From: Chloroflexota bacterium
Lineage (GTDB): Bacteria; Chloroflexota; Anaerolineae; Anaerolineales; UBA11579
Direction: 5' to 3'
Length of the DNA stretch: 64,000 nt
Assembly (NCBI GenBank): GCA_013112575.1
Contig: JABFGG010000013.1
Coordinates: 49,883 to 113,882, forward strand
Positions 35,991 to 45,130 of the stretch are shown here, piece after piece; the stretch's first letter is position 1, and every line of letters starts with the position of its first letter. The notes beneath the pieces are model-generated. The model searched no databases, had not been told where the DNA came from, and saw only the letters and a program-made list of their open reading frames with translations. Both the position numbers and the translations under genes were made by a program.

Positions 35991-37682
35991 TCATTCACTG
36001 GCTTTTAAATCCTGAATATTCAATTGTAACTGCCGTTTCCCCCTGAAATCATTGCGTTCAAAAGCATAGAGTACGTCCAGGTGGGAGGGCATATGCTCGA
36101 CCCAGTGGCCCTGGCGAAAAGCGATGGCGTCGTGGCTTATCGTGCCGTCTGTAAGAGTCAGTTTAAGGTGTGTGCTTTCTTTGCCGACGGCGCGGCTGCC
36201 CTGCACTTGGACATTGCGGGAGACGAAACGCGGAGCGGGATTAGCATAGCCGGTGGGTTCCAGCATTTCGAGTTGGTCCAACAAACCAAAACTAAGTTCA
36301 TCCAGCGCAACCTCTTTATCTGCATGCAGCACAGGCCGCAGGTCAACCGTCTCTAATTGGTCTTTGGCCAATGCTTCCAGACGCTCGATCAATGCAGTTG
36401 CATTTTCGTTTTTGGCGGTGAAGCCTGCCGCCGCAGCGTGCCCACCAAAATGGTCCAGCAGGTCTGCGCACTCTTGTAAGGCTTCTGTGATGTTGAACTC
36501 ATTGATGCTGCGGCAGGAGGCGCGGGTGAATTCTTCCCCCTGCTCTGCAACGATGGCCGGACGGTAATATTGTTCCACCAGGCGGGAGGCGGTCAGCCCC
36601 ACCACACCGGGGTTGAAATCTTTGTGGGCCGCGAAGAGCAGAAATTTATCCGGGTCTTCCGCTCCTGAAATCTCTTCAGCAATGCTTTGCATATCGCGGG
36701 TGATCTTCTGACGTTCACGGTTGTAGTTATCCAGTTTTTGGGCCAGGGAACCGGCCACAAAAACGTCATCGGAAAGCAGTAACTCCAGCGCATCCAAAGC
36801 AGTGTCCAGCCGCCCCGCGGCATTCAGCCGTGGCCCCAGCATGAAACCGATGTGCATGGCGGTCACGCTTTTGGGCTCCACCCCGGCGATACCCATCAGC
36901 GCCTGCAACCCCTGCCGTCTTGGTTGCCGCATGCGTTGCAGACCATGTCTTACCATGGCGCGGTTCTCGCCGGTGAGGGGCACCATGTCGGCCACCGTGC
37001 CCAGCGCAACCAGATCAAGTAATGCCCCGCGGTCGAAATCTGCATTGCGTTGTTTGATGACCCCGGAGGCCAGTTTGAAAGCCGTGCCTACCCCGGCCAG
37101 GTTCTTCTCCGGGTAAGTATCATCGGCTTGTTTGGGATTGATCAGGGCCGTGGCCCAGGGCAGTTTCGGACCGGGTGTGTGGTGGTCGCTGATGATCAGT
37201 TGCAGGCCTAACTCTTTAGCATGCTGGGCTTCTTCTAAAGCGCGGATGCCGCAGTCTACGGTGATGATCAGGTCAGCGTTTTCTTCCTTGAGCCTGGACA
37301 AGGCTTCTTTATTTAAGCCATAGCCTTCATCAAAGCGGTTGGGGATGTAGGCTTCCACGTCAGCCCCCAAAGCTTTGAGCGTTTGCACCATCAGCACGCT
37401 GGCCGTGACCCCATCGGTATCGTAATCGCCGTAGATCACGATGCGTTCACCTTTATCAATAGCATGGCTGATGCGTTCAGCAGCCTCTTGTACGCCTAGC
37501 ATGTCAAATGCATCGTTGCCCTCCGGTACGGCAGCGTTCAAGAAATCTGTGGCGGCCTGATGGGTGGCGTATCCACGGTTGAACAGTAGTTGTCTCAGTA
37601 GTGGGGGAAATGCTTCCAGGTTTTTATCGGCTTCAGGGGTGATGCTGGCGGCGATCTGCCAGCGTTTTTCGAGTGACGACAT
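35991..37682 (-). CDS. recJ: Single-stranded-DNA 5'-3' exonuclease RecJ
   Basis: 563 residues from ATG 37680-37682, which gives a normal RecJ N-terminus; an in-frame start 48 bases upstream adds an unlikely extension and overlaps the yvcK upstream region. DHH-family motifs: YGDYDTDG at 84-91, DCGIRALEEA near 143, DHH at 166-168 in IISDHHTPG, and the DHHA1 motif FGGHAAAAGF further on, followed by an OB-like C-terminal domain. RecJ acts in recombination repair, mismatch repair and fork processing. It is divergent from yvcK with about 90 bp between. Confidence 0.95.
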   Translation of the reverse strand: MSSLEKRWQIAASITPEADKNLEAFPPLLRQLLFNRGYATHQAATDFLNAAVPEGNDAFDMLGVQEAAERISHAIDKGERIVIYGDYDTDGVTASVLMVQTLKALGADVEAYIPNRFDEGYGLNKEALSRLKEENADLIITVDCGIRALEEAQHAKELGLQLIISDHHTPGPKLPWATALINPKQADDTYPEKNLAGVGTAFKLASGVIKQRNADFDRGALLDLVALGTVADMVPLTGENRAMVRHGLQRMRQPRRQGLQALMGIAGVEPKSVTAMHIGFMLGPRLNAAGRLDTALDALELLLSDDVFVAGSLAQKLDNYNRERQKITRDMQSIAEEISGAEDPDKFLLFAAHKDFNPGVVGLTASRLVEQYYRPAIVAEQGEEFTRASCRSINEFNITEALQECADLLDHFGGHAAAAGFTAKNENATALIERLEALAKDQLETVDLRPVLHADKEVALDELSFGLLDQLEMLEPTGYANPAPRFVSRNVQVQGSRAVGKESTHLKLTLTDGTISHDAIAFRQGHWVEHMPSHLDVLYAFERNDFRGKRQLQLNIQDLKASE

Positions 37683-37770
37683 GGCGGCAAGTATACCGTT
37701 TCTTAACTCGTGATTTCCCTTAATTTCCAACGGCGTTGACGCGCGTCCTAAACGCTGCTATCATCGCGCG

Positions 37771-39126
37771 GTGCAAAATCTGACCTCACAAAATGGCGCG
37801 CGCCCCAAGACATTCTGGGGGCGACTGCGCCTTTGGCTACGCCAAATGCTGCGCTGGTTGCGTCCAGGCTTGGGCGTCAAGCGTTGGTTATTTATGGTTT
37901 TGGCAGGCACGGCACTCTTGGGCGCGGGTGTTGCTGTGGTGGTACTGGACGTATACCGCACCTCACCAGACACCTGGTGGTTGCCGATCCTTAGTTGGAT
38001 CTCTTTGCGTTTCCTGTCACGTCCACTGCGGGCCTTGATCTTCGGCGGTCTGGGGATCGGTTTGATCGGTGCCGGTATCTGGGGACTTAACCTTGCTTTG
38101 TTAGCACCCTTTGTGCGTAAAGACCGCCCTGTGGTTGACACACTCACCCAATACCGCCGTCGTGAACGTGGCCCGCGCATCGTGGTCATTGGTGGAGGAC
38201 ACGGCCAGTCAACACTCTTACGTGGCCTCAAAGAATACACGCGTAACCTGACGGCGGTAGTAACCGTTGCTGACGATGGCGGCTCTTCAGGGCGCCTGCG
38301 TGACAGCATGGGCATTCTGCCCCCAGGCGATATCCGTAATTGTTTAGCCGCCCTATCCAACGATGAGGCGCTCATCACTCAGCTATTTCAATATCGCTTT
38401 GCCAATGGCGGCGGCGAGTTGGAGGGCCATTCCTTCGGCAACCTCTTTATCAGTGCGCTCAGTGAGATCACCGGCAGCTTCGAGGAGGCTGTGGCTGAAT
38501 CGGGCAAGGTGTTGTCCGTGTCCGGGCGCGTCCTGCCTTCTACCCTGCATGACGTACGCTTAGTAGCCGACCTGGCCATGCCTGGTTTCAGCGGCGAGTT
38601 CCGCGTCAAAGGCGAGAGTCGCATTCCTGAGATGACGGGTGAGGTCAAGCGCGTGTGGTTGGAGCCTGATAGTCCGCCTGCCTTCCCTGCCGTCATTAAG
38701 GCTATTCTGCGCGCCGACCTGATCGTCATGGGCCCAGGCAGCCTCTACACCAGCATTTTGCCCAATCTATTAGTGCCCGATCTCGCCGCCGCAGTACGTT
38801 CCAGCGCAGCTTTGAAGATCTACATTTGCAATGTTGCTACCCAACCAGGGGAGACAGACGATTATAATTGTGGTGACCACATCCGTGCTCTGGAAGCTCA
38901 CGTGGGGGCCGGCTTCTTCGACATGGTGGTCAGCAACGAAGTTCATATGGGAACTTTGCCGGAAGGCAGCCAATGGGTCGTGGCAGAAGACGACCTTGAA
39001 GCACAGTACGCCCTTTACCGTTCTGACGTGGCTGACGAAGAAAGTGCCGGGCGCCACGATGCAACCAAGTTGACGGAAGTGTTGATCAACCTTTTGGAAG
39101 AGCGTACCGGGCCGTTAGTTATATAG
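37771..39126 (+). CDS. yvcK: YvcK/CofD-like gluconeogenesis factor with N-terminal membrane domain
   Basis: A 451-residue protein starting at GTG 37771. Two hydrophobic helices (about 38-60 and 88-112) precede a cytoplasmic YvcK domain that begins IVVIGGGHGQSTLLRGL near 137. It continues with VADDGGSSGRLR, PPGDIRNCLAALS, GHSFGNLFI and GPGSLYTSILPNL, the nucleotide-sugar-binding loops of this family. YvcK binds UDP-GlcNAc in Firmicutes and links central metabolism to cell-wall synthesis; Bacillus YvcK lacks such helices. The gene directly precedes the gap-pgk-tpiA run, in line with a metabolic role, although a repeat-containing spacer separates them. Confidence 0.9.
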   Translation: MQNLTSQNGARPKTFWGRLRLWLRQMLRWLRPGLGVKRWLFMVLAGTALLGAGVAVVVLDVYRTSPDTWWLPILSWISLRFLSRPLRALIFGGLGIGLIGAGIWGLNLALLAPFVRKDRPVVDTLTQYRRRERGPRIVVIGGGHGQSTLLRGLKEYTRNLTAVVTVADDGGSSGRLRDSMGILPPGDIRNCLAALSNDEALITQLFQYRFANGGGELEGHSFGNLFISALSEITGSFEEAVAESGKVLSVSGRVLPSTLHDVRLVADLAMPGFSGEFRVKGESRIPEMTGEVKRVWLEPDSPPAFPAVIKAILRADLIVMGPGSLYTSILPNLLVPDLAAAVRSSAALKIYICNVATQPGETDDYNCGDHIRALEAHVGAGFFDMVVSNEVHMGTLPEGSQWVVAEDDLEAQYALYRSDVADEESAGRHDATKLTEVLINLLEERTGPLVI

Positions 39127-39131
39127 AAGAA

Positions 39132-39157
39132 AGTAATTCGTAACCAGTAATTCGTAA
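39132..39157. repeat. Tandem AGTAATTCGTAA repeat, period 14
   Basis: The 12-mer AGTAATTCGTAA occurs at 39132-39143 and again at 39146-39157, a period of 14, in the spacer between yvcK and gap. Confidence 0.55.
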
Positions 39158-39239
39158 ACAGGTGGGTACAAAGTTGGTAAGAACCTGTTTTCAATACTGA
39201 AACTGAATACGCAATTTTATGTGCATTATGGAGGCACAA

Positions 39240-40262
39240 ATGACAACACAAGTAGGTATCAATGGTTTTGGCCGCATCGGCCGCCAGATCATCAAGGCCA
39301 TTAAGGAACGCCATGGCGACAGCCTGGAAGTAGTGGCGATCAATGATCTGTATCCCCCTGAGACGAACGCCCACCTTTTTAAGTACGATACCAATTATGG
39401 TATTTATGATGGCACGGTAGAAGTCAAAGACGGCAATTTGGTAATTGACGGCGACACTGTCAAAGTCTTCGCCGAACGCGACCCGGGTGATCTGCCCTGG
39501 AGCGACCTGGGTGTGGATGTGGTCATCGAGGCCACCGGCATCTTCCGCGATGCCACCAGTGACCCCGGTGCAGGCACCCACATCAGTAAGGGTGGCGCTA
39601 AGAAGGTTATCATCTCCGCTCCGGCGAAGAACGAAGACCTCACGGTTGTGCTGGGTGTCAATGATGACATGTATGATGCCAGCAAGCATCACATCATTTC
39701 CAACGCTTCCTGCACCACCAACTGTCTGGCCCCCGCGGCCAAGGTTGTGCACGACAACTTCACCATCGTCAAGGGCTTGATGACCACGATTCACTCGTAT
39801 ACCAATGGTCAGGCCATCCTCGACACGGCCCACAAAGACATGCGCCGCGCCCGCGCCGCCGCCGAGAACATCATCCCCACCACCACCGGCGCAGCCAAGG
39901 CTGTAGCCCTGGTCATCCCTGACCTCGAAGGTAAGGTGGATGGATACGCTCTGCGCGTCCCGACCCCCACGGTTTCCATCGTGGACTTCGTTGCCGAAGT
40001 CGAGAAGGGCACAACGACTGAAGAAGTAAACGCTGCGCTCAAAGCTGCTTCCGAAGGTCCCATGAAGGGTATCCTCGGTTTCAGTGCAGAACCACTCGTG
40101 TCCAGTGACTATATCGGTGATGCGCGCTCTTCGATCATTGACTCGGCCCTCACCAACGTCATGGGCGGCAATATGGTCAAGGTCGTTACCTGGTACGACA
40201 ACGAATGGGGTTACACTTGCCGCACGGTTGATCTGGCGGCCAAAGTTGCTCAATCCCTGTAA
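39240..40262 (+). CDS. gap: Glyceraldehyde-3-phosphate dehydrogenase
   Basis: 340 residues from ATG 39240, chosen because GGAGG sits seven bases upstream and [16 protein letters not shown] is the normal GAPDH start; an in-frame ATG seven codons earlier lies before that site. The NAD loop GFGRIG, the catalytic SCTTNCLAP (Cys at about residue 158), and the C-terminal [11 protein letters not shown] are all present. It catalyses the phosphorylating oxidation of glyceraldehyde-3-phosphate. It is followed by a strong hairpin and then pgk. Confidence 0.97.
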   Translation: MTTQVGINGFGRIGRQIIKAIKERHGDSLEVVAINDLYPPETNAHLFKYDTNYGIYDGTVEVKDGNLVIDGDTVKVFAERDPGDLPWSDLGVDVVIEATGIFRDATSDPGAGTHISKGGAKKVIISAPAKNEDLTVVLGVNDDMYDASKHHIISNASCTTNCLAPAAKVVHDNFTIVKGLMTTIHSYTNGQAILDTAHKDMRRARAAAENIIPTTTGAAKAVALVIPDLEGKVDGYALRVPTPTVSIVDFVAEVEKGTTTEEVNAALKAASEGPMKGILGFSAEPLVSSDYIGDARSSIIDSALTNVMGGNMVKVVTWYDNEWGYTCRTVDLAAKVAQSL

Positions 40263-40272
40263 TATCCTTGTA

Positions 40273-40300
40273 GGGGCGTAGCTTGCTACGCCCCTTTTTC
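40273..40300 (+). terminator. Terminator or attenuator between gap and pgk
   Basis: A perfect 10-bp stem (arm GGGGCGTAGC, loop TT) is followed by a T-rich tract. It starts 11 bases after the gap stop, 23 bases before the pgk ATG. It can end most gap transcripts and leave reduced readthrough into pgk. Confidence 0.85.
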
Positions 40301-40317
40301 TTTTTTAAGGTTTACCC

Positions 40318-41502
40318 ATGTTTAACAAACAAACGCTGGAAGATATTGACGTCAAAGATAAACGTGTCCTGGTACGCGTGGACTTTAACGTGCCCTTGAA
40401 GGATGGTGCCGTTGCCGACGACACCCGTATCCAGGCCGCCGTGCCCAGCATCCGCTATCTACTGGAAAAGGGCGCGGCGGTGATCCTGTGTTCCCACCTG
40501 GGACGCCCCGCCGGTGAGCCTGACCCGGTCTTTTCGCTCAAACCTGCCGCCGACCACCTTTCGACTTTGATCGATGCCCCCGTGAACTTTGCGGAAGATT
40601 GCGTCGGCCCCATCGCCGAACAGGCTGCGGAGGCCTTGCAAACCGGGCAGGTGCTGGTGTTGGAAAACACGCGTTTCCATGCCGGTGAAAAGAAGAATGA
40701 CCCCGAAATGGCGCAACAATTGGCCGCCTTAGCGGATATATATGTTAACGACGCCTTTGGTTCCGCCCACCGGGCCCATGCTTCTACCGCCGGTGTTACC
40801 AAGCATTTGCCCGCCGTGGCCGGTTATCTACTCGAAAAAGAGATTCGTTATCTCGGCCAGGCCATCGCCGACCCCAAACGGCCCTTTGTGGTCATTTTGG
40901 GCGGTGCCAAGGTCAGTGACAAGATCGGTGTCATCGACAACTTGCTGGACAAGGCCGATAACATCCTCATCGGTGGGGGCATGGCCAACACCTTCTTTAG
41001 GGCGCAAGGCTATGCTATGGCCGACTCGCTGGTGGAAGAGGAATCTTTGGACACCGCCAAAGATTTGCTGGAGCAGGCTGGTGGCAAACTGAAATTGCCC
41101 GTTGACGTGGTCCTCGCCGATGAGTTTGCCGAGGATGCCGAACGTGAGATCACCCCTTTGGGTGATGTGCCGGATGGCTGGCGCATCCTCGACGTTGGCC
41201 CGGAAACAGTTGCTGCGTATAGTCAAATTGTGTCCGAGTCAGGCACGGTCGCGTGGAACGGCCCCATGGGCGTTTTCGAGATGGCTCCCTTTGCCGAAGG
41301 CACTTTTGCCCTGGCGCGTGCCCTGGCCGACAGTTCTGCCGATACCATCGTTGGCGGTGGTGACTCGGCCGCAGCCGTGAACCAATCCGGCCTGGCAGAC
41401 AAGATCACCCATATTTCCACCGGTGGCGGCGCATCCCTGGAGATGTTGGAAGGCAAAACATTACCCGGATTAGCAGCTTTAAATGATAGGAATCAGGAAT
41501 AA
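40318..41502 (+). CDS. pgk: Phosphoglycerate kinase
   Basis: A 394-residue enzyme of normal length. Signatures: [14 protein letters not shown] near residue 20, [10 protein letters not shown] near 60, [15 protein letters not shown], the ATP loop [15 protein letters not shown], and the C-terminal GGGDSAAAV. It makes ATP and 3-phosphoglycerate from 1,3-bisphosphoglycerate. It lies after gap in the usual glycolytic order, but a hairpin between them suggests partial uncoupling. It starts at ATG 40318. Confidence 0.97.
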   Translation: MFNKQTLEDIDVKDKRVLVRVDFNVPLKDGAVADDTRIQAAVPSIRYLLEKGAAVILCSHLGRPAGEPDPVFSLKPAADHLSTLIDAPVNFAEDCVGPIAEQAAEALQTGQVLVLENTRFHAGEKKNDPEMAQQLAALADIYVNDAFGSAHRAHASTAGVTKHLPAVAGYLLEKEIRYLGQAIADPKRPFVVILGGAKVSDKIGVIDNLLDKADNILIGGGMANTFFRAQGYAMADSLVEEESLDTAKDLLEQAGGKLKLPVDVVLADEFAEDAEREITPLGDVPDGWRILDVGPETVAAYSQIVSESGTVAWNGPMGVFEMAPFAEGTFALARALADSSADTIVGGGDSAAAVNQSGLADKITHISTGGGASLEMLEGKTLPGLAALNDRNQE

Positions 41503-41575
41503 AGGAAACAGTTATCAGGGTTATAAGAAACTATGTTCCAATCCCTAATTACTAATAACTAATTCCTGATTACTG
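41490..41575. repeat. AGTAATCAGGAATTAG-type intergenic repeats
   Basis: Starting at the 3' end of pgk, words such as AATCAGGAAT and TTATCAGGG occur on the plus strand. On the minus strand AGTAATCAGGAATTAG and AGTAATTAGGG occur at 41541-41575. Vocabulary matches the 14-base units at 35904. Confidence 0.45.
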
Positions 41576-41607
41576 TCTTCACTTTACATTGCTGTAATCT
41601 GGCTTTG

Positions 41608-41636
41608 TTGTAGCATTTACGTGCAACCGCTATAAT
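41608..41636 (+). promoter_or_regulatory. Promoter of the kinase gene in the glycolytic run
   Basis: TTGTAG at 41608-41613, a 17-base spacer, and TATAAT at 41631-41636. The expected start is about 12 bases before the ATG at 41656. The kinase, and possibly tpiA behind it, can thus be expressed apart from gap and pgk. Confidence 0.65.
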
Positions 41637-41655
41637 CAGAACTGAGTAAACAACG

Positions 41656-43494
41656 ATGCCGTTCAAAGTTGGCGAAAACGTAGGAACCTACCGTGTGATG
41701 GAACAGCTTGGACAAGGTGGCATGGCCACTGTGTTCAAGGCTTATCACGCCGCGCTGGATCGCTACGTAGCCCTCAAGGTGCTGCATCCGGCTTTCCTGG
41801 GGGACGGCGATTTTATCGCCCGCTTCCAGCGCGAAGCGCGTGTGGTCGCTAAGCTTGACCACCCTAATATCGTCCCTGTATACGACTTTGCCGAGCACGA
41901 TAAACATCCTTATCTCGTTATGAAATACGTGGAAGGGGAGACCCTCAAGGCGCGACTGCGCAATGGGCGCTTGAGCAATGCTGAGGCTGTAGAGATTGTC
42001 CGCGCCGTAGGCGCAGCCCTGACCTATGCCCATGCCAAGGGTATCTTGCATCGCGACATCAAACCCTCCAACGTCATCCTGGCTAACGACGGACAGGTGC
42101 ACCTCACCGATTTTGGCTTAGCGCGCATTGCCGCGGCTGGCGAGTCGACTATCTCATCTGACGTCATGTTGGGCACGCCCCAGTACATTTCGCCCGAACA
42201 GGCCATGGGCAAGCGTGATCTGGATGATGGTACTGACATATATTCCTTTGGTGTGCTGGTCTATGAGCTGGTGGTTGGACGCACCCCCTTTAGCGCGGAT
42301 ACGCCCTTCTCGGTGGTGCACGACCACATTTACACACCTTTGCCCTTACCTACCTCGATCAACCCCGAAGTGGGTATGCAGGTCGAGCGTGTACTGCTCA
42401 AGACGCTGGCCAAAGAACGCGCCGACCGCTTTGAGAGCGTGGCTGACTTTGTCAATGCCTTTGAACGCGCTATGAAGGGCGAAGAGGTCGTGGCTGCTGA
42501 TGCCATCCCCGAATCCACCATTACACGACGCATGCCTGATGAGGCTGCGGCCCCTGTCGTACCTCCCCTTGACCCTGATGCAGGTGCACCCAGCGTAAGT
42601 TCAGGTTCGAGTGCCTCTGCTGCCCCTGTTAAGAAACGACGTCGTTGGCGCTGGTGGTACCTCATCCCCATTGGCGCAGTTCTATGCGCTTGCGGGTTCT
42701 TTGGGTTGGTCGTCTTGGGTGGCTTGTCGGAAGAGAACCAACCGGAGCAAGTCGAACCCACGCGCCCTCCGGTTGTGGATGCTCCACCAGACGATCGCCC
42801 TGATAACCCTCCTCCTGACGGTGAGCCGCAGGATATCCTCGAAGACCAGTTCTACCAGGAGCAGCTGGACGATGCGCTTGCCAACCTGGAAGAGAACCCG
42901 GAGGACCCCGGCGCTTACCTGTGGGCCGCGGTGGCCTTTATTGACGTAGGGGATGAGCAAAGCGCCACTGAGATCTTTGAGCAGGGTGCTGTCCTCTTTG
43001 GTGAAGACCCCGGCTATTTCTTTGGTGCAGGTGACCTGTTACTCGACCGCTATTATGGTATCCCCGCTTTGGAAATGTACGGGCGCGGGGTCGAATCTTC
43101 CGGTGGTGACCGTTTGCCACCCGAACTGCGCGATCGCATCCAGCAGGCCTTGTATTTTGCGGCTGAGGACGACAATGCCCCGGCTTTCTTTGAGAACCTC
43201 GATTTGCAGCCAGGGCCTGAGCAACCCGTTCCCGCGAATATGCTAGACGCTATTGCGGCGCGTGTCACTTTGTATTTCGACACTCCGGAAGCGGCTAACG
43301 CAGAGATCGATGAGGTTCTGCAGCGCGATGGCAATTTGCCGGTGGCCCGTTTGGTCAAGGCTGAGATTTTGTTGAACCTGGGAGCCATCGGTGAGGCTGA
43401 GGAAATCTTACAGCGCTTGTTGGGCGGGCCCAGTATGCAATCCTGGATCCGTTCGGAAGCGGAATTCTTTTTAAGTATTTTGGATCAATATTAG
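41656..43494 (+). CDS. Transmembrane Ser/Thr kinase with extracellular TPR-like domain
   Basis: A 612-residue protein. The kinase core (about 10-270) has LGQGGMATVFKAYH, VALKVLHP, HRDIKPSNV, DFGLARI and GTPQYISPEQAMG. A Pro/Ala-rich juxtamembrane segment is followed by one transmembrane helix at about 333-357, then a Pro/Asp-rich linker. The outside domain (about 400-612) is helical and TPR-like (EENPEDPGAYLWAAVAFIDVGDEQSATEIF-like units, given here only in part: DPGAYLWAA, VARLVKAEILLNLGAIGEAE). It stands between pgk and tpiA, 7 bp before the latter, so it may be co-regulated with glycolysis. Its targets are unknown. Confidence 0.92.
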   Translation: MPFKVGENVGTYRVMEQLGQGGMATVFKAYHAALDRYVALKVLHPAFLGDGDFIARFQREARVVAKLDHPNIVPVYDFAEHDKHPYLVMKYVEGETLKARLRNGRLSNAEAVEIVRAVGAALTYAHAKGILHRDIKPSNVILANDGQVHLTDFGLARIAAAGESTISSDVMLGTPQYISPEQAMGKRDLDDGTDIYSFGVLVYELVVGRTPFSADTPFSVVHDHIYTPLPLPTSINPEVGMQVERVLLKTLAKERADRFESVADFVNAFERAMKGEEVVAADAIPESTITRRMPDEAAAPVVPPLDPDAGAPSVSSGSSASAAPVKKRRRWRWWYLIPIGAVLCACGFFGLVVLGGLSEENQPEQVEPTRPPVVDAPPDDRPDNPPPDGEPQDILEDQFYQEQLDDALANLEENPEDPGAYLWAAVAFIDVGDEQSATEIFEQGAVLFGEDPGYFFGAGDLLLDRYYGIPALEMYGRGVESSGGDRLPPELRDRIQQALYFAAEDDNAPAFFENLDLQPGPEQPVPANMLDAIAARVTLYFDTPEAANAEIDEVLQRDGNLPVARLVKAEILLNLGAIGEAEEILQRLLGGPSMQSWIRSEAEFFLSILDQY

Positions 43495-43501
43495 AGGAGC
43501 T

Positions 43502-44257
43502 ATGCGTACACCATTAGTTGCAGGAAACTGGAAGTTGAATAAAACCGTCAAAGAGGCCGGAGAGTTGATTACGGCTTTGTTGCCGGGTTTGAAAGCCATC
43601 AATGGCGTAGAGAAACTGGTTTGCCCCCCTTTCACAGCCTTGATGGCTGTCGGTGCCATGCTGGAAGATCAGGGCGTTGCCCTGGGCGCCCAGAACTTGT
43701 ACTGGGAAGAGAGCGGTGCCTATACAGGTGAGATCTCCCCGGCTATGGTGGCTGAACTGTGCCAGTATGTCATCATCGGCCACTCGGAACGGCGTGCCTA
43801 CTTTGGTGAAACCGATGAAAGCGTTAACCGCCGCGTGCAGGCCGCCCTGACTCATGGATTGCGTCCCGTAGTATGTGTTGGCGAAACTCTGGAAGAGAAT
43901 GAAGCCGGACGCGCAGCCGAAGTGGTTTCACGGCAGGTGAAGGACGGCCTTGCAGGAGTCACACTGCGTAGTGCCGATGATCTGGTTGTGGCCTATGAAC
44001 CGGTGTGGGCGATTGGCACGGGCAAGGCAGCCACGTCTGCCGATGCCGTCACCATTCACCGCAACGTCGTGCGCCCTACGCTGGCCGGATTATTTGGGGA
44101 AGACGTTGCCCAGGGCATCCGCATTTTGTACGGTGGGTCTGTCAAACCGGGCAATGCTGCCGAATATTTCGGTGAAGAAGAGATCGATGGTGCGTTGGTA
44201 GGTGGGGCCAGCCTAAAGGCCGAAGATTTTGTAGCCATCGCACAGGCGGCAGCTTAA
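43502..44257 (+). CDS. tpiA: Triosephosphate isomerase
   Basis: A 251-residue TIM barrel of standard length. Catalytic residues: Asn and Lys in VAGNWKLNKT, His in IIGHSERRAYFGE, and Glu in VAYEPVWAIGTGKAA. The phosphate loop YGGSVKPGNA is near the C-terminus. It interconverts DHAP and glyceraldehyde-3-phosphate. The ATG at 43502 follows GAGGAGCT. It sits 7 bp behind the kinase gene. Confidence 0.97.
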   Translation: MRTPLVAGNWKLNKTVKEAGELITALLPGLKAINGVEKLVCPPFTALMAVGAMLEDQGVALGAQNLYWEESGAYTGEISPAMVAELCQYVIIGHSERRAYFGETDESVNRRVQAALTHGLRPVVCVGETLEENEAGRAAEVVSRQVKDGLAGVTLRSADDLVVAYEPVWAIGTGKAATSADAVTIHRNVVRPTLAGLFGEDVAQGIRILYGGSVKPGNAAEYFGEEEIDGALVGGASLKAEDFVAIAQAAA

Positions 44258-44272
44258 TTCACTTAGTATTTT

Positions 44273-45031
44273 ATGCTCAACAATTTTGATGGGCTGATAT
44301 GGGTGCTGTTGACACTGACAGCACTCTTATTTTTGCAACGTCGCCTGCACCGCGAGACCCAGGTTGTGTTCCTTATCCTCACACGGCGCGGTGAGATCGC
44401 CATGATCCTGTTCTCACTGGTCTTTTTCCCCGGTGTCGTGCTGCATGAGGCCAGCCATTACATCATGGCCAAGTTGTTGGGTGTACCCACCGGGCGTATT
44501 TCAATATTGCCGCGCGATAAAGGTGATGGCCGTTTGCAATTGGGCTTTGTAGAAACTGGCCAGACCGACATTATCCGCGACTCTCTGATCGGCGCGGCAC
44601 CTTTCATCTTTGGAGCTTTGTTCGTAGCTTATGCCGCTCACTTTCAATTGGGGCTCACTGCTGTGTGGGAACCCTTGGTAGTGGGGAACAACCCGGCTTT
44701 TTATGAAACCTTGGCAGCTTTGCCTGGCCGATCCGATTTCTGGCTGTGGGTCTATCTGACGGTAGCTGTGAGCAGCACCATGCTGCCCTCGGCCTCAGAC
44801 CGGCGCGCTTGGCTGCCCTTATTTGCTTCTCTTGGGGCTTTGCTTTTGCTGGCCTTACTGGTTGGCGCAGGTAGCTGGATGCTCTCCAATCTGGCCCCTG
44901 CCTTCAATAGCGCCATGCGTGCTCTCGCTTTGGTGTTGGGGGTGGGGGTCTTGTTGCATCTTCTGGTTCTACCGCCCCTTTGGCTTGTGCGCCGCGCCTT
45001 GAGCAACTTGACCGGTTTACAGCCCGCCTGA
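44273..45031 (+). CDS. Membrane metalloprotease of M50/site-2-like type
   Basis: A 252-residue polytopic membrane protein. The zinc motif HEASH (His58, Glu59, His62) lies inside a hydrophobic segment, followed by AKLLGVPTG, as in M50-type intramembrane peptidases. The usual late NPxxxDG motif is not seen; SSTMLPSASDRRAW, about 110 residues later, may supply the third ligand Asp. Five or so hydrophobic segments are present. It starts 15 bp after tpiA and probably shares its transcript. The substrate is unknown. Confidence 0.72.
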   Translation: MLNNFDGLIWVLLTLTALLFLQRRLHRETQVVFLILTRRGEIAMILFSLVFFPGVVLHEASHYIMAKLLGVPTGRISILPRDKGDGRLQLGFVETGQTDIIRDSLIGAAPFIFGALFVAYAAHFQLGLTAVWEPLVVGNNPAFYETLAALPGRSDFWLWVYLTVAVSSTMLPSASDRRAWLPLFASLGALLLLALLVGAGSWMLSNLAPAFNSAMRALALVLGVGVLLHLLVLPPLWLVRRALSNLTGLQPA

Positions 45032-45057
45032 CCAAAAACTTATCCTCTATCCCAGTT

Positions 45058-45086
45058 TTGACGAAATAGCCTAAGTCCATTACAAT
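45058..45086 (+). promoter_or_regulatory. Strong sigma70-type promoter of the arsR/MFS operon
   Basis: TTGACG at 45058-45063, an exactly 17-base spacer, then TACAAT at 45081-45086. This is the best consensus-like promoter noticed in the window. The predicted start (about 45093) falls inside the palindrome at 45091-45120. Confidence 0.85.
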
Positions 45087-45090
45087 TGTT

Positions 45091-45120
45091 TCTATCATTA
45101 AAAATATTTTTAATGATAGA
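45091..45120. promoter_or_regulatory. 30-bp perfect palindromic operator
   Basis: Each arm is TCTATCATTAAAAAT; the 30 bases read the same on both strands. It begins 4 bases after the -10 box and ends 10 bases before the ATG of the ArsR-like regulator, with the ribosome site GAGG just after it. Position and symmetry fit an autoregulatory operator for a dimeric winged-helix protein. Confidence 0.8.
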
Positions 45121-45130
45121 GGATGTTTTA

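Noticed and set aside
39015..40253. A 412-codon minus-strand open frame opposite gap
   Set aside because: It is the shadow of the highly biased gap coding sequence; its translation is rich in Gly, Val, Asp and His without any domain, and gap is certain.
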